NCBI RefSeq assembly: GCF_001677275.1 | Contig: NZ_CP016177.1 | Coordinates: forward strand, 310,001-374,000 | From: Vibrio breoganii | GTDB lineage: Bacteria; Pseudomonadota; Gammaproteobacteria; Enterobacterales; Vibrionaceae | Length of the DNA: 64,000 bases | Direction of reading: 5' to 3' | Part shown: piece by piece, positions 1-9,911 of the stretch | Numbering within the stretch: the first letter of the stretch is position 1 | How the letters are laid out: each line of letters begins with the position of its first letter | Notes under the pieces: generated by a model | Seen by the model: only the letters and a program-made list of their open reading frames with translations | The model's database searches: none | What the model was told of the DNA's origin: nothing | Program-made: the position numbers and the translations under genes

Positions 1-1
1 A

Positions 2-544
2 ATCAATATGCGCGCGGTGACAGAAGTACAGCGTATCTGCATCATGCTAGAAAAAGGCATCCTAGATTACGACCTCGCCCAGCAGAAGCTGAATAAAATC
101 ACCCCGGAGCGTTACAATCGCTGGCTAGTGGTGTTTATGATTGGTTTGTCTTGTGCCTCGTTCAGTCACCTTGCCGGAGGTGATAGCGCCGTATTTGCGA
201 TGACCTTTGTGGCTTCTGCTATCGGCATGATTGTCAGGCAAGAGATTGGCCATCGTCACTTCAACCCACTACTCAACTTTGCGACTACAGCTTTCGTCAC
301 CACCTTTATTTCAGCGCAAGCGGTAGTGTTTGAGATTGGTAACAGCCCCAATGTCGTCATGGCATCGTCGGTTCTTATGCTGGTTCCCGGCTTCCCTTTA
401 ATTAACTCTGTTGCGGATGTCTTGAAAGGGTATATCAATATGGGCATTGCTCGATTTGTGATGGGCAGTCTGCTTACACTGGCAACCTGTTTAGGGATTG
501 TCGCAGTGAGCGGTGTGTTAGGCATGTTTGGGGTGACACTATGA
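2..544 (+). CDS. yjjP: YjjP/ThrE N-terminal-half exporter subunit, 5' truncated
   Basis: C-terminal part of a membrane protein of the ThrE-like DUF1212 family, whose known members export threonine/serine or, for E. coli YjjP with YjjB, succinate. The reading frame is already open at the window edge (Ile-Asn before the first Met), so the true start lies upstream; family members are about 250 residues and about 180 are seen here. The visible part begins with a conserved cytosolic segment (RAVTEVQRICIMLEKG) and continues through about five hydrophobic helices. Its stop overlaps the start of the next gene (ATGA), which supports translational coupling of the two halves of one transporter. Substrate is inferred only. 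Confidence 0.85.
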   Translation: MNMRAVTEVQRICIMLEKGILDYDLAQQKLNKITPERYNRWLVVFMIGLSCASFSHLAGGDSAVFAMTFVASAIGMIVRQEIGHRHFNPLLNFATTAFVTTFISAQAVVFEIGNSPNVVMASSVLMLVPGFPLINSVADVLKGYINMGIARFVMGSLLTLATCLGIVAVSGVLGMFGVTL

Positions 545-1017
545 GTGATTTGTTTGCTTTGCTCTTGGGGCTTATTGACGACATGTTCTTTGCCGCCATT
601 CCTGCGGTCGGCTTTGCACTGGTTTTCAATGTGCCTAAGAGTGCGCTGTTCTATTGCGCGCTAGGCGGCGCTATTGGCCACGGTTCGCGCTATTTGATGA
701 TGCAGTTTGGCATGCCTATAGAATGGGCCACCTTGTTTGCTGCTACCATAGTTGGCTTTATCGGAGTCGCGTGGTCGCATCGATTCTTAGCACACCCAAA
801 GGTGTTTACCGTTGCCGCAATGATTCCTATGGTTCCGGGGGTATATGCCTTCAATGCGATGATTGCCATGGTAGAAATTAGCCAATCAGGCTATACCCAT
901 GAATTATTTGCTGGCCTAATAGAGAATTTCCTCACCGCAATGTTTATCATTGCAGGACTTGCAGTTGGGCTCGCTATGCCTGGCTTATTTATTTATCGTC
1001 GTCGCCCTATTGTTTAG
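541..1017 (+). CDS. yjjB: YjjB/ThrE C-terminal-half exporter subunit
   Basis: A 158-residue integral membrane protein of the DUF3815 (ThrE_2) family, with four to five predicted helices and the family's PMVPGVYAFNAMIAMVE segment near residues 98-114. It is the partner of the gene it overlaps by 4 bases; together they correspond to the two halves of the single-chain ThrE amino-acid exporter. Start ATG at 541 is fixed by the overlap. The next gene, folA, begins 12 bases after its stop, so the three may be cotranscribed. Membrane topology is read from hydrophobicity; the exported substrate cannot be read from sequence. Confidence 0.85.
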   Translation: MSDLFALLLGLIDDMFFAAIPAVGFALVFNVPKSALFYCALGGAIGHGSRYLMMQFGMPIEWATLFAATIVGFIGVAWSHRFLAHPKVFTVAAMIPMVPGVYAFNAMIAMVEISQSGYTHELFAGLIENFLTAMFIIAGLAVGLAMPGLFIYRRRPIV

Positions 1018-1029
1018 AGGAATATCCCA

Positions 1030-1512
1030 ATGATCGTCAGCATGATTGCCGCTATGGCTAACAACCGTATTATCGGCAAAGACAACCAGATGCCGTGGCA
1101 CCTACCAGCCGATTTTACCTGGTTTAAGAAGTGCACCATGGGTAAGCCAGTGATCATGGGGAGAAAGACGTATGAATCTATTGGTCGCCCTTTGCCTGGC
1201 AGGCACAATATTGTTGTCAGCCGCGACGCCGAGCTAACGATTGAAGGCGTAACAACCGTCACCTCGATTGAATCAGCATTGGAGGTGGTTACGGATGAGC
1301 CTGAGGTGATGATTATTGGTGGTGGCTCTATCTATAAGCACTGCCTGCCAATGGCAGACAAGCTGTACTTAACCTACATTGACCTTGAAGTAGACGGCGA
1401 TACCCAATTCCCTGACTGGGGAGAGGGGTGGAAACAAATCCATTTAGAGCAATATTTCTCTGATGAGAAGAATGCCCACGATATGCAGTTTGTGGTGTTG
1501 GAAAAGGGCTAA
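1030..1512 (+). CDS. folA: dihydrofolate reductase
   Basis: Reduces dihydrofolate to tetrahydrofolate with NADPH in the cytosol, feeding one-carbon metabolism and thymidylate synthesis; target of trimethoprim. The 160-residue length is typical of bacterial chromosomal DHFR. Visible hallmarks are the N-terminal strand MIVSMIAAMANNRIIG, the PW motif at residues 21-22, the active-site Asp in LPADF (about residue 27), the NADPH-binding GRKTYESIGRPLPGR segment and a late GGGSIY loop. A ribosome site (AGAGGAA) lies just before the ATG. It converges on apaH with only 23 bases between stops. No unusual features or resistance-like insertion is apparent. Confidence 0.97.
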   Translation: MIVSMIAAMANNRIIGKDNQMPWHLPADFTWFKKCTMGKPVIMGRKTYESIGRPLPGRHNIVVSRDAELTIEGVTTVTSIESALEVVTDEPEVMIIGGGSIYKHCLPMADKLYLTYIDLEVDGDTQFPDWGEGWKQIHLEQYFSDEKNAHDMQFVVLEKG

Positions 1513-1524
1513 ATAACTAGCCCT
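1501..1524 (-). terminator. probable terminator of the lptD-apaH operon
   Basis: A 7-bp perfect stem (AGGGCTA/TAGCCCT, 6-base loop) lies between the convergent folA and apaH genes and overlaps the folA stop codon. Read on the minus strand it is followed by TTTTCC, giving a weak U-tract, so it most likely ends the apaH transcript; it may slow folA transcripts as well. Confidence 0.45.
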
Positions 1525-1535
1525 ATCAGATCATA

Positions 1536-2339
1536 TTACAGCGCTGCTTGCGTAAAGTAGCGCTTGTCTTCCCAGCGAAGCATGGTCATATGATTGCCCC
1601 ATACGCAGCCGGTATCTAAGCCGATAACATTGTGTGAATCAGTGCCCATCAGTGCTGCCCAGTGTCCAAATATGGATTTCTTTGGTAGCGACACTCTTTG
1701 TTCTAATTCAAACCAAGGTATCAATTCGTTCTTGTCTACTTCTTCTGGTGGCAGTTTGCTGTCCATATCTAAGCGTCCATCATGATAGCAATAGCGCATG
1801 CGCGTCATTGCATTGATGGTAAACCTTAGGCGGGGCATACCCTCTAGAGCAGGATCCCAGATGTCGGGAGAGTTGCCGTACATCTTTTTAATCAGCTTTT
1901 TCCAGTTATCCCCAGATAGTACCTGCTCCACTTCTTGAGAGGCTTGACGTGCTTCATCTAGGCTCCAAAGCGGATAGATACCAGCATGACTCATCACGAA
2001 TTCTGGATGCTCCACGAGTAATGGTTGGTGACGAAGCCAGTCTATTAACTCAGAGCAATCATCCGCATCAAAGATAGGTAAGGTATTGTCTTTTGGCTTG
2101 GCCTTATGAACCCCTAATGAAATGGCAATAAGGTGCAAGTCGTGGTTACCCAAGACCACTTTTGCTGAATCACCCAATGAGCGAATAAATCGCAGCGTCT
2201 CTAGTGATTTTGGGCCACGTGCGACAAGGTCTCCGGCAACCCAAAGTGTGTCTTGTTGTGGGTCGAAGTGGACTTTTTCTAGCAGTAACAGGAGTTCATC
2301 CAAACAACCTTGGATGTCTCCAACAAGATAGTTGGACAA
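1536..2339 (-). CDS. apaH: diadenosine tetraphosphatase (symmetrical)
   Basis: Hydrolyses Ap4A to two ADP and, in E. coli, removes Np4 caps from RNA. The 267-residue protein has the metallophosphoesterase signature set: GDIQGC at residues 7-12, GDLVARGPKS around 36-45 and GNHDLHL around 64-70, with HWAALMG and a terminal GCVWG segment near the C-terminus. It is the last gene of the lptD-surA-pdxA-rsmA-apaG-apaH operon and starts 12 bases after apaG. The family size and operon position both match enterobacterial and vibrio ApaH, so function is well supported. Confidence 0.97.
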   Translation of the reverse strand: MSNYLVGDIQGCLDELLLLLEKVHFDPQQDTLWVAGDLVARGPKSLETLRFIRSLGDSAKVVLGNHDLHLIAISLGVHKAKPKDNTLPIFDADDCSELIDWLRHQPLLVEHPEFVMSHAGIYPLWSLDEARQASQEVEQVLSGDNWKKLIKKMYGNSPDIWDPALEGMPRLRFTINAMTRMRYCYHDGRLDMDSKLPPEEVDKNELIPWFELEQRVSLPKKSIFGHWAALMGTDSHNVIGLDTGCVWGNHMTMLRWEDKRYFTQAAL

Positions 2340-2351
2340 GAAAACCTCTAA

Positions 2352-2732
2352 TTAATTGATAACGTTTGGCACGGAAAGGTTGAAAGGGGCGATCTGAGCT
2401 TTAAAGGTATCACCATCGTCAGATTGCATAATATAGTGCCCCTGCATGACGCCCACTGGTGTCTCTAGAGCGGTACCGCTGGTATAGGTGTAATCGTCAT
2501 GTGACGCAATAACAGGCTGCTCTCCAACGACACCATCACCTTCTACGGTGATTTGCTTGCCATTGCCATCGGTAATTAACCAGCAGCGAGAGAGAAGTTG
2601 TACGGAATGAGGGCTGAGATTTTTTATGGTGATCATGTATGCAAATACATAGCGGCCATTATCGGGTTCCGATTGTTCCGCTATGTATTTGGTGTGTACA
2701 TGACATTTGATACAAGGTTGACTGACGTCCAT
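2352..2732 (-). CDS. apaG: ApaG/Co2+-Mg2+ efflux-associated protein
   Basis: Small 126-residue protein consisting of one fibronectin-III-like ApaG domain, similar in shape to the C-terminal domain of some eukaryotic F-box proteins. The conserved core is visible in [22 protein letters not shown] and in the GVVGEQPVI and PVGVMQGHY turns. Its biochemical role is not established; mutants in Salmonella affect cobalt resistance and magnesium efflux. It sits between rsmA and apaH in the usual order and is short of any catalytic motif. Start is the ATG 28 bases after the rsmA stop. Confidence 0.95.
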   Translation of the reverse strand: MDVSQPCIKCHVHTKYIAEQSEPDNGRYVFAYMITIKNLSPHSVQLLSRCWLITDGNGKQITVEGDGVVGEQPVIASHDDYTYTSGTALETPVGVMQGHYIMQSDDGDTFKAQIAPFNLSVPNVIN

Positions 2733-2760
2733 GTGGTCTCCTTGTTAGAGCGTGTTCGCT

Positions 2761-3564
2761 CTAGTGGTTGTCGGCAAGCCAGTTAGCCATATCGACAAAT
2801 TGTTCCAGAGTTAAATTCTCCGGACGCATGCCTGGGTTGATCCCCAGTTGTTCCATCACTTCTGCGCTAACTAGTGATTTATAGCAGTTGCGAATAGTCT
2901 TACGGCGCTGATTGAAGCCTTCACGACAGACTCTATCTAACCATTTCAGGTCTTTCGCTGGATATGGCAGTGTCTCGTATGGCATCAGTCGAATAACCGC
3001 AGAGTCGACCTTTGGTGGCGGAACAAATGCGGTAGGCGGCACTTCTAAAACGGGCATCACCTTGCAGAAGTATTGAGCCATAACGGTCAATCGGCCATAG
3101 GCTTTACTACCTGGCCCAGCCGCCAAGCGATTAACCACTTCTTTTTGCAGCATAAAGTGCATATCTTCAATGTCTTTATGGAACTCAAAAAGGTGGAACA
3201 TCAATGGAGTAGAGATGTTGTATGGCAGATTACCAAAAATGCGCAATTTATTGTTTGGCTTTACTAATTGAGTAAAGTCGAAACGCATCGCATCACCTTC
3301 GTGAATGGTCAATTTTTCACTGAGGTCAGGGTGGTTGCGTAGACGCTCTGCAAGGTCTCTATCTAGCTCAATCACAGTTAGCTTATCAACTAACTTACCA
3401 ACAGGCTCAGTAATAGCACCTAGGCCTGGGCCAATCTCGACAAGGTTTTGACCTGGTCTTGGATTGATGGATGATACGATACCGTCAATGATGTACGGAT
3501 CGTTTAGAAAGTTTTGACCAAAACGTTTACGCGCTTTGTGTCCTAAGTGGACATCATTTCTCAT
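2761..3564 (-). CDS. rsmA: 16S rRNA dimethyladenosine transferase
   Basis: RsmA/KsgA dimethylates A1518 and A1519 in the 3' terminal helix of 16S rRNA using S-adenosylmethionine, a late 30S quality-control step; loss gives kasugamycin resistance. The 267-residue protein shows the N-terminal [15 protein letters not shown] segment, SAM motif I ([11 protein letters not shown], about residues 42-52), a second acidic motif ([10 protein letters not shown]) and the catalytic NLPYNIS motif (about 115). The C-terminal RKTIRN helix is present. Start ATG overlaps the pdxA stop by 4 bases (ATGA), so the two are translationally coupled. Confidence 0.97.
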   Translation of the reverse strand: MRNDVHLGHKARKRFGQNFLNDPYIIDGIVSSINPRPGQNLVEIGPGLGAITEPVGKLVDKLTVIELDRDLAERLRNHPDLSEKLTIHEGDAMRFDFTQLVKPNNKLRIFGNLPYNISTPLMFHLFEFHKDIEDMHFMLQKEVVNRLAAGPGSKAYGRLTVMAQYFCKVMPVLEVPPTAFVPPPKVDSAVIRLMPYETLPYPAKDLKWLDRVCREGFNQRRKTIRNCYKSLVSAEVMEQLGINPGMRPENLTLEQFVDMANWLADNH

Positions 3565-4547
3565 TGTTTTTTCTCAACTAATTCTATCGCGTGGGAAAGT
3601 GCAGTTTGGAAACTTCCTGTATCCGCGTTACCTGTGCCGGCCAAATCCAAGGCAGTGCCATGGTCGACAGAGGTTCTAATAAAGGGTAGACCTAAAGTGA
3701 TATTCACTGAACTACCAAAGCCTTTGTATTTTAGCACTGGCAGCACTTGGTCGTGGTACATACCCAAAACCACATCAGCATCCTGTAGATACTTGTGATT
3801 AAAAATGGTGTCAGCAGGCAACGGACCTACAATGTCCATGCCTTGCTCTCTAAGCTTATCTAAGGTTGGGGAAATTGTTTGAATTTCCTCTTGCCCTAGG
3901 CAACCATCTTCCCCTGCATGAGGGTTTAAGCCACAAACGTAGATTCGAGGCTTAGGAAGGCCAAATTTAGTGACCATATCCTTATGCAGTATCTGCATGA
4001 TTTGCTCAATTCTTTCTTCAGTTACCGCTTTCGACACGTAGGCTAACGGTATATGCGTGGTAACGAGTGCAACTCTTAACCCTTCTGTTGCCAGCATCAT
4101 TACGACCATAGGCGTATTGGATTGCTCAGCGAAGAACTCGGTATGTCCACTAAAGGCCACTCCCGCTCGGTTAATTACCCCCTTGTGCACAGGGCCGGTC
4201 ACTATAGCGGCAAATTCATCATTCATACAGCCTTGAGCGGCTCTTTCTAGTGTTTTTAACACATAGTGGCCGTTAGCCTCATCAAGTTGACCAATTACGG
4301 CTTCTTTGGCCATCGGAATATGTTCAACGGTCAGTGTTCCTTTACGTTGAGGTGATGGGGCTTGTTTTGCATCGTAGTCGAGCAAGTCAACGTCTATACC
4401 TAGATGCTGAGCACGCTGCTGCAACATGTTTTTGTCAGCGCACACCACTAACTGGTGTGGGTAATCACTGTCCACTAGAGATAAGACTAAATCAGGGCCA
4501 ATGCCGGCAGGCTCACCTGCGGTAATAATGACGCGATTACAGCTCAT
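3561..4547 (-). CDS. pdxA: 4-hydroxythreonine-4-phosphate dehydrogenase
   Basis: NAD-dependent enzyme of the DXP-dependent pyridoxal phosphate pathway; oxidises 4-phosphohydroxythreonine. I place the start at the ATG at 4547 ([19 protein letters not shown]), preceded by AAGAGGT, because a longer open frame upstream lies inside surA and lacks family similarity; this gives 328 residues, normal for PdxA. Metal-binding His are visible in [10 protein letters not shown], in NPHAGEDG and in [15 protein letters not shown]. The gene overlaps the surA 3' end by 11 bases and the rsmA start by 4, the standard packed arrangement of this operon. Confidence 0.96.
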   Translation of the reverse strand: MSCNRVIITAGEPAGIGPDLVLSLVDSDYPHQLVVCADKNMLQQRAQHLGIDVDLLDYDAKQAPSPQRKGTLTVEHIPMAKEAVIGQLDEANGHYVLKTLERAAQGCMNDEFAAIVTGPVHKGVINRAGVAFSGHTEFFAEQSNTPMVVMMLATEGLRVALVTTHIPLAYVSKAVTEERIEQIMQILHKDMVTKFGLPKPRIYVCGLNPHAGEDGCLGQEEIQTISPTLDKLREQGMDIVGPLPADTIFNHKYLQDADVVLGMYHDQVLPVLKYKGFGSSVNITLGLPFIRTSVDHGTALDLAGTGNADTGSFQTALSHAIELVEKKQ

Positions 4548-5847
4548 TGCTGACCTCTTCGTCATCTTGGCTTTGTACCATTTCGATAAAGGCACTGGCT
4601 CTAAGTTCTTGCATCCACGCTGAGGCTTCTTCGTTAAATTTACGATTGAACAAGATTCTGTAGGCTTTATTGTTCATAGCACTATCAGTGCGATCCACTT
4701 CACGGCGATCAATCACCTCTACAATGTGCCAGCCATGCACTGTTTGGAATGGTTCACTAATCTGACCCACAGGCAAGGTTTCTACTTGGTGTTTGAATTC
4801 AGGTACGTATAGGTCAGGCGTTTGGTAGCCGAGCTCACCATCACGAGCGGCAGAGCCTGGGTCTGCACTGTATTGCTGTGCTAGTTCACCAAAGGTTGCT
4901 TCACCCGCTCTGATTTGGCGAATAAAGCCATACAGTTCTTTCTGTGCACCTTCATCACTTAGGATTACAGAGGTCTTAATGAGGATATGACGCGCATTAA
5001 CCTCAGTTACAGCAACAGTCTCAAGGCCTTGCACATCTTCAATTTTCAAAATATGGAAACCAATACCACTGCGGAATGGACCTATGATGGCATCTTTACC
5101 TTGGGTCGTGATTTGGTCGGCAAAGATGGTTGGCATTTCTTCTTTACGCATCCATCCCCAGTCACCACCTTCTAAGGCTTTAGGTCCCTTAGAGTAGGCG
5201 ATCGCAAGTTCAGAGAACTTCTCACCCTTGCTCAAGCGCTCAACCAGCTCGTTAGCTTGTTCTTCAACCTCAGTCTTTGATTGATCATCATTGAATCTAA
5301 GCTGAATATGGCCCACGCGATAGTTAACGCTCTTGTTGGTTTCCTGCGCCAACATACCGGCCATTGACTCTACCTCGGCAGGAAGGATGTTAATTCGACG
5401 ACGAACTAAGGCATTACGTGCCTCTGAGATGGCGACTTCTTTACGAATTTGCTCACGGAACTCAGTGTAGGTTAAGCCTTGTGCTTGAACGCTCGCAATC
5501 AACTGTGCTTGGGATTGCTTATTGCCTTCAGCAATGCTTTGCACTGCGTCATCGAGACGATTGTCGTCAATTCTTACGCCAATTCGCTCAGCTTCTTGAG
5601 ACTGCAGTTCATCCATGATCAACTTGTCGATCACTTGCTCATTAAGCACGTCCGCTTCAGGAAGTGCTTGTTGGTTTTCTTGAGCGTTGAACTTAAGTGT
5701 CTTCATCGCACTATCAATGTCGCTCTGCAAGATTACGCCATCGTTAACGATTACAACTACTCTGTCCATTTCTACTGGCGCAGCTAGGCTAATAGCGGGC
5801 AGTAGCATCAGGAGCATAGTCGTGACGAGTCGTTTAAACTTATTCAT
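4537..5847 (-). CDS. surA: periplasmic peptidyl-prolyl isomerase/chaperone
   Basis: SurA escorts unfolded outer-membrane proteins across the periplasm to the BAM complex, and is especially needed for LptD assembly. The 436-residue protein begins with a signal peptide ([24 protein letters not shown]) and the conserved [18 protein letters not shown] chaperone segment. Two parvulin PpiC domains follow, near residues 175-275 ([12 protein letters not shown]) and 285-385 ([33 protein letters not shown]). A C-terminal helix completes the chaperone core. It lies 53 bases downstream of lptD, its main client. Confidence 0.97.
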   Translation of the reverse strand: MNKFKRLVTTMLLMLLPAISLAAPVEMDRVVVIVNDGVILQSDIDSAMKTLKFNAQENQQALPEADVLNEQVIDKLIMDELQSQEAERIGVRIDDNRLDDAVQSIAEGNKQSQAQLIASVQAQGLTYTEFREQIRKEVAISEARNALVRRRINILPAEVESMAGMLAQETNKSVNYRVGHIQLRFNDDQSKTEVEEQANELVERLSKGEKFSELAIAYSKGPKALEGGDWGWMRKEEMPTIFADQITTQGKDAIIGPFRSGIGFHILKIEDVQGLETVAVTEVNARHILIKTSVILSDEGAQKELYGFIRQIRAGEATFGELAQQYSADPGSAARDGELGYQTPDLYVPEFKHQVETLPVGQISEPFQTVHGWHIVEVIDRREVDRTDSAMNNKAYRILFNRKFNEEASAWMQELRASAFIEMVQSQDDEEVSNEL

Positions 5848-5900
5848 TATTTTTCCAATACATCTTCTTTGTGGTCATCGGCATGTTGCCAATGAGATAT

Positions 5901-8360
5901 TTAATTATTCAGGTAGAAAGGACGACCGTAACCTAGAGCGTTACCTCCGTCACCATAATCCGTACCAAAGTTAGTGCCAAATCCGATAATGCCGATATTA
6001 AAGCTAATATTCTCTTCATATTCCGGGCCAGGAGTAGGAGTACCGACCCCTCCAGGCCAAGAACGAAGTTGGTCAGTGTAGGTGATACCCACATACCAAC
6101 AATCGGAGGTGTAGGTGACTCGTGCTAGGGCCTCTAGCATAATGTCTTCGGTAGTATCATAGAAATATTGAGCATTAAAGTTCCAATTTCTACTGAGTTT
6201 GTAGCCACCTAATAAACCGACCTGCGAAATACCATCGGTGGTGATTGAATCTAGGTTGATAGAATTACCTACTGTTTTATCTAGATAACTTCTAGTGACA
6301 TAGCGATAGTTGGTTTGGATATAACCTGGGCCTTGACGATACTCAATAGTACTGTTGGCTAACTGTACCTCTGAATCACTGATGTCATATTGAATGCCGC
6401 CATGATAGAAGAGATAGTCATTGAAGTTAAAGTCACTCTCGATCGCCCAGGCTGAATAGTTAGAATCAGCAGGGTCGGTTTCGCTCGTGTTACCCGTGTT
6501 AAGGTAGTAGATCTGACCAAACGCGAGGTTCATACGCTCTCTGTAGTTAGAGTCGTAAAAGCGGGTTGTTGCGCCATAACTGATCTGATTAGCCGCCGCT
6601 ATTTTGTCAACGCCACTGTATTTACGTGTTCTAAACAAGCCGTAGTAGTCAGTTTGCATAAGCGTTGTATCGTAATCATAGATGTTGCTTTGATCTTCAT
6701 AGGGTACGTACAAGTATTGGACTTTCGGCTCTAATGTCTGCGTATACCCATCAATAAAGCTTGTTCCGCGCTCTAGATAAAGAGTACCTGTGCTTCGAAA
6801 CTCGGGAATGATACGTGCGACATTTGAGTCTAGGTTTCGGGTATCCTCTAGCGAGAGATCTACACCATCAAGGTCTTGATGGTAGTAGGTACCCAGTACT
6901 CGCCCTTCGGTTTCCCAACTGCCCCAAGTGGTATGCAATGGTATGGTTAAACCTGGTTCTATATGCAGTCTTGTCGCTTGACCTGGCTTAGCATTACGCT
7001 CGTCATCGGTATCAAAGTGGGTTGCGTGGCTGACCATATCAAAATCAAGATACGGTAAAAGCTCAGGATAGAAATACTTGGCACTCAACTGTGGGACCAT
7101 ACGGTAGGGTAGGTCAGTGGTCGTTGATAACAACTGGAAGTCACGAACCAATAGACTCGTATCCCAGTGGTCATTACGATAGGACACCTTACCTTGTTGC
7201 AGAAGTTGTCCATCTTCACGCTCACCAATGCTAGACGATACATCTCTAAAGAAGTAAATATCGCTGACTTTGGCGTAGTCAACTTCTAGCTTCCAGTTAC
7301 GGTCAAACACGCCGTAGTGGGTATAGCCTACTCCCCAGCGATCGCCAAGCTCAGGATACTTCTGATCGTCCGCTAGGTACTGACCTTCAATTTGACCACG
7401 GCCCCAGCCACTTAAATATCTAAACGTGCCATCAGTCTGCAGACCGCGTTCAGACATGTATTTGAATGTGGTTTCTAAATCGTAGTTTGGTGCAAGGTTC
7501 CAATACACAGGGATGTCTAGTTCAAAACCATCACTCGTCCCGTACGCCACGGTAGGGTAGAGAAAACCGGTTTTACGTGTGTCACCAATAGGTACGGTTA
7601 GCCAAGGCAGATAGAAAACAGGCACATTCTGAATCTCGAATCGAGGATTATAGAGCGTGGCTTCTTCTGCTTCTTGGTCAATTTGGATAGATGAGGAAAC
7701 TAGGCGCCATGAATTGTCATCTTCTGGACAAGAGGTGATAGAGCCATCTTCTAACTCATAGTACAGCTTTCCTTCAACGCGAATCACCTTAGCGTCGCCA
7801 CGTCCGTTCTGACACAGCAAGTTGTAGTTTGCCATTTCTAGAGTGGTGACATCAGTGTCTAAATTGGAGGTTGCGGTTTCTGATACGGTCTTAATTTGAC
7901 CGTCAGACATTTCCACATTGCCTCTTGCAACTATGGTATTTTCAGCTTGATAAAGGGTTACGGTATCCGCATTAACGCGTTTTGTTCCCTGGGTAACCTT
8001 TACATTGCCTCGGTAAGTGGCTTCTTTACCGTTGATACCATCGAGAGAATCTGCCTCTACGTGAGTGGGCAGTTCCTCTTCTTCTTCGGATTTTTCCGGA
8101 ATAAGACATTGCGAGGTGAGGTCAAAGGTCTGGTCTTCGGCTGCAGAAACGATGGCCGTCAGCTCAGCGGCTGGCTCGGCATTTTGTTCTGCAGTTGAAT
8201 TATCAGTGAGTTCTGTTTGGGAGTCGCTAAGATCAACTTGTGAAACTGAGCCTTGATCTTCTTGTGAGTTCTCCTGCACACTAGTTTCTGCCTGCGCATT
8301 TGTAACACACAATGCTGTGGTTATTGAAAGAGCGAGCCAGGTGCGGGGAAATTTTGACAT
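5901..8360 (-). CDS. lptD: LPS-assembly outer-membrane protein LptD
   Basis: Outer-membrane beta-barrel that, with LptE, inserts lipopolysaccharide into the outer leaflet. The 819-residue product has a signal peptide cleaved after AQA (residue 24), an unusually long acidic Ser/Gln/Glu-rich linker to about residue 95, an OstA/LptA-like beta-jellyroll (VEADSLDGINGKEATYRG onward) and a large barrel ending FYLNN. Mature cysteines are at about residues 85, 183, 211 and 754. E. coli uses a Cys-Cys pair late in the barrel for its two disulfides; only one Cys (SDCWYVG) is seen here. First gene of the operon and divergent from djlA. Confidence 0.95.
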   Translation of the reverse strand: MSKFPRTWLALSITTALCVTNAQAETSVQENSQEDQGSVSQVDLSDSQTELTDNSTAEQNAEPAAELTAIVSAAEDQTFDLTSQCLIPEKSEEEEELPTHVEADSLDGINGKEATYRGNVKVTQGTKRVNADTVTLYQAENTIVARGNVEMSDGQIKTVSETATSNLDTDVTTLEMANYNLLCQNGRGDAKVIRVEGKLYYELEDGSITSCPEDDNSWRLVSSSIQIDQEAEEATLYNPRFEIQNVPVFYLPWLTVPIGDTRKTGFLYPTVAYGTSDGFELDIPVYWNLAPNYDLETTFKYMSERGLQTDGTFRYLSGWGRGQIEGQYLADDQKYPELGDRWGVGYTHYGVFDRNWKLEVDYAKVSDIYFFRDVSSSIGEREDGQLLQQGKVSYRNDHWDTSLLVRDFQLLSTTTDLPYRMVPQLSAKYFYPELLPYLDFDMVSHATHFDTDDERNAKPGQATRLHIEPGLTIPLHTTWGSWETEGRVLGTYYHQDLDGVDLSLEDTRNLDSNVARIIPEFRSTGTLYLERGTSFIDGYTQTLEPKVQYLYVPYEDQSNIYDYDTTLMQTDYYGLFRTRKYSGVDKIAAANQISYGATTRFYDSNYRERMNLAFGQIYYLNTGNTSETDPADSNYSAWAIESDFNFNDYLFYHGGIQYDISDSEVQLANSTIEYRQGPGYIQTNYRYVTRSYLDKTVGNSINLDSITTDGISQVGLLGGYKLSRNWNFNAQYFYDTTEDIMLEALARVTYTSDCWYVGITYTDQLRSWPGGVGTPTPGPEYEENISFNIGIIGFGTNFGTDYGDGGNALGYGRPFYLNN

Positions 8361-8510
8361 CGAATTAGAAACTTCCTTGATGATGAATAAGTCCGTAGAC
8401 TGTAATTGACCGTTTACTTGGTCGAATGTTCCTTATGATAATAGAATTTGGAGCGTCAGGCACTAAAAGAGCACATTACTCTATAAAAATTAGTAGATTG
8501 AGAAAAAAGC
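8361..8510. promoter_or_regulatory. divergent lptD/djlA intergenic promoter region
   Basis: This 150-bp AT-rich region must carry the promoters for lptD to the left and djlA to the right. In other gammaproteobacteria lptD-surA is driven in part by the envelope-stress factor sigma-E. I could not fix a convincing sigma-E or sigma-70 box pair by eye. Confidence 0.4.
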
Positions 8511-9356
8511 ATGTATTTTTTTGGCAAAATTTTAGGCGCATTTTTTGGTTTTCTGTTTGGTGGGCCTATTGGCGCATTCATCGGATTGTATATTGGACAC
8601 CGCTTTGACCGAGCAAAAGCGATCAATCAAGCTCGTCAGGGTGGCTTTTCTGGATACCAGAGAACCGTGAATCCAGCGCAGCAAATAGAGTTTTTTAAAG
8701 CTGCGTTTTCGGTGATGGGCCATGTAGCGAAAGCAAAAGGTCAGGTAACCGAGAGCGAAATTCAGCTTGCAAGCGTCATGATGCAACGCATGAATCTGAA
8801 TGATGAGCAGAGACGCATTGCTCAAGAAGCATTTCGTGAAGGCAAGTCATCGTCTTTTCCGTTGCGAGAAGTACTTGGTCGCGTTCGTGAAGTGAGTGGG
8901 CGCAGGCATGATCTGATGCAGTTTTTCCTTGAGCTGCAGATTTCCGCCGCCTTTGCCGATGGAAGTATTCATCCAAATGAGCGTGATGTTCTGCATATCG
9001 TGGCTGAAGTGTTGGGCTTTAGCGCCGCGCAACTTGAGCGCCGATTAAAGATGCAAGAAGCCGCTTATCGCTTCCAACAAAGTGGTGGCTATGGCGGACA
9101 GTACTCAGGTGGTGGTTATCAACAGCAAGCTACGACTCAAGATCAGCTTGCCGCTGCTTATGAAATCCTTGGGATAGAAGCCTCTGCTGAGCCTAAAGAA
9201 ATTAAGCGTGCTTATCGCAAGTTAATGAATGAGCATCACCCGGATAAGCTGTCAGCAAAAGGCTTGCCGCCTGAGATGCTTGAAGTAGCAAAAGAAAAGG
9301 CGCAAGAGATCCAGAATGCCTATGATGTAGTGAAGAAAGAACGGGGCTTTAAATAA
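8511..9356 (+). CDS. djlA: membrane-anchored DnaJ-like co-chaperone
   Basis: Type III J-protein that stimulates DnaK ATPase at the inner membrane. The 281-residue protein opens with a single glycine-rich membrane segment (GKILGAFFGFLFGGPIGAFIGLYIGH, residues 4-29), followed by a TerB-like cytosolic helical domain (about 55-180), a Gly/Gln-rich hinge (YGGQYSGGGYQQQ) and a C-terminal J domain with the invariant HPD tripeptide in NEHHPDKLSAKG. Start is the ATG at 8511. The DUF924 gene begins 10 bases beyond its stop. All family landmarks are in place. Confidence 0.96.
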   Translation: MYFFGKILGAFFGFLFGGPIGAFIGLYIGHRFDRAKAINQARQGGFSGYQRTVNPAQQIEFFKAAFSVMGHVAKAKGQVTESEIQLASVMMQRMNLNDEQRRIAQEAFREGKSSSFPLREVLGRVREVSGRRHDLMQFFLELQISAAFADGSIHPNERDVLHIVAEVLGFSAAQLERRLKMQEAAYRFQQSGGYGGQYSGGGYQQQATTQDQLAAAYEILGIEASAEPKEIKRAYRKLMNEHHPDKLSAKGLPPEMLEVAKEKAQEIQNAYDVVKKERGFK

Positions 9357-9365
9357 GGGCATTCT

Positions 9366-9911
9366 ATGACGCTAAATTACGATGATGTGTTGAGCTTTTG
9401 GTTCGATGAACTGCAGCCAAGTGATTGGTTTCGCTCCAGTGCTGAGCTCGATCAACAGATTCAACAGCGATTTGGTGAGTTGCACGGTAAAGCGTGCGAA
9501 TGCGAGTTGGCCTGCTGGCGCCAATCTCCGCAAGGGAGGTTGGCTGAGATTATCGTACTAGACCAGTTTTCTCGTAATTTATTCAGAGAGTCACCATTGG
9601 CGTTCGCAAATGACCCTCTAGCCCTTGCCTTAGCTCAAGAGGCAGTTTCCCTTGGCGTTGACGCCAAACTCCCTCCTCAGCAGCGTAGCTTTCTTTATAT
9701 GCCTTATATGCACAGTGAATCTCTGTTGATTCACGAACATGGATTACAACTGTTTACTCAAAGCGATTTACAGCAAAACGTTGAGTTTCACCTCAAGCAT
9801 ACCGCTATTTTACAGCGGTTTGGTCGCTACCCTCATCGAAACAAGGTTTTAGGTCGAGAAAGCAGTAGTGAGGAAATAGAGTTCCTCACTCAGCCTGGTT
9901 CAAGCTTTTAG
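9366..9911 (+). CDS. DUF924 family protein
   Basis: A 181-residue soluble protein of the DUF924 family, recognised by the opening VLSFWFDELQPSDWFRSS, the LAEIIVLDQFSRNLFR motif near residue 65 and the RSFLYMPYMHSES motif near residue 118. The family is all-helical, with a TPR-like fold, and has no assigned biochemical role. It follows djlA by 9 bases and is probably cotranscribed. Its stop codon overlaps the stop of the convergent DUF547 gene by three bases, so there is no room for a separate terminator between them. Confidence 0.9.
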   Translation: MTLNYDDVLSFWFDELQPSDWFRSSAELDQQIQQRFGELHGKACECELACWRQSPQGRLAEIIVLDQFSRNLFRESPLAFANDPLALALAQEAVSLGVDAKLPPQQRSFLYMPYMHSESLLIHEHGLQLFTQSDLQQNVEFHLKHTAILQRFGRYPHRNKVLGRESSSEEIEFLTQPGSSF

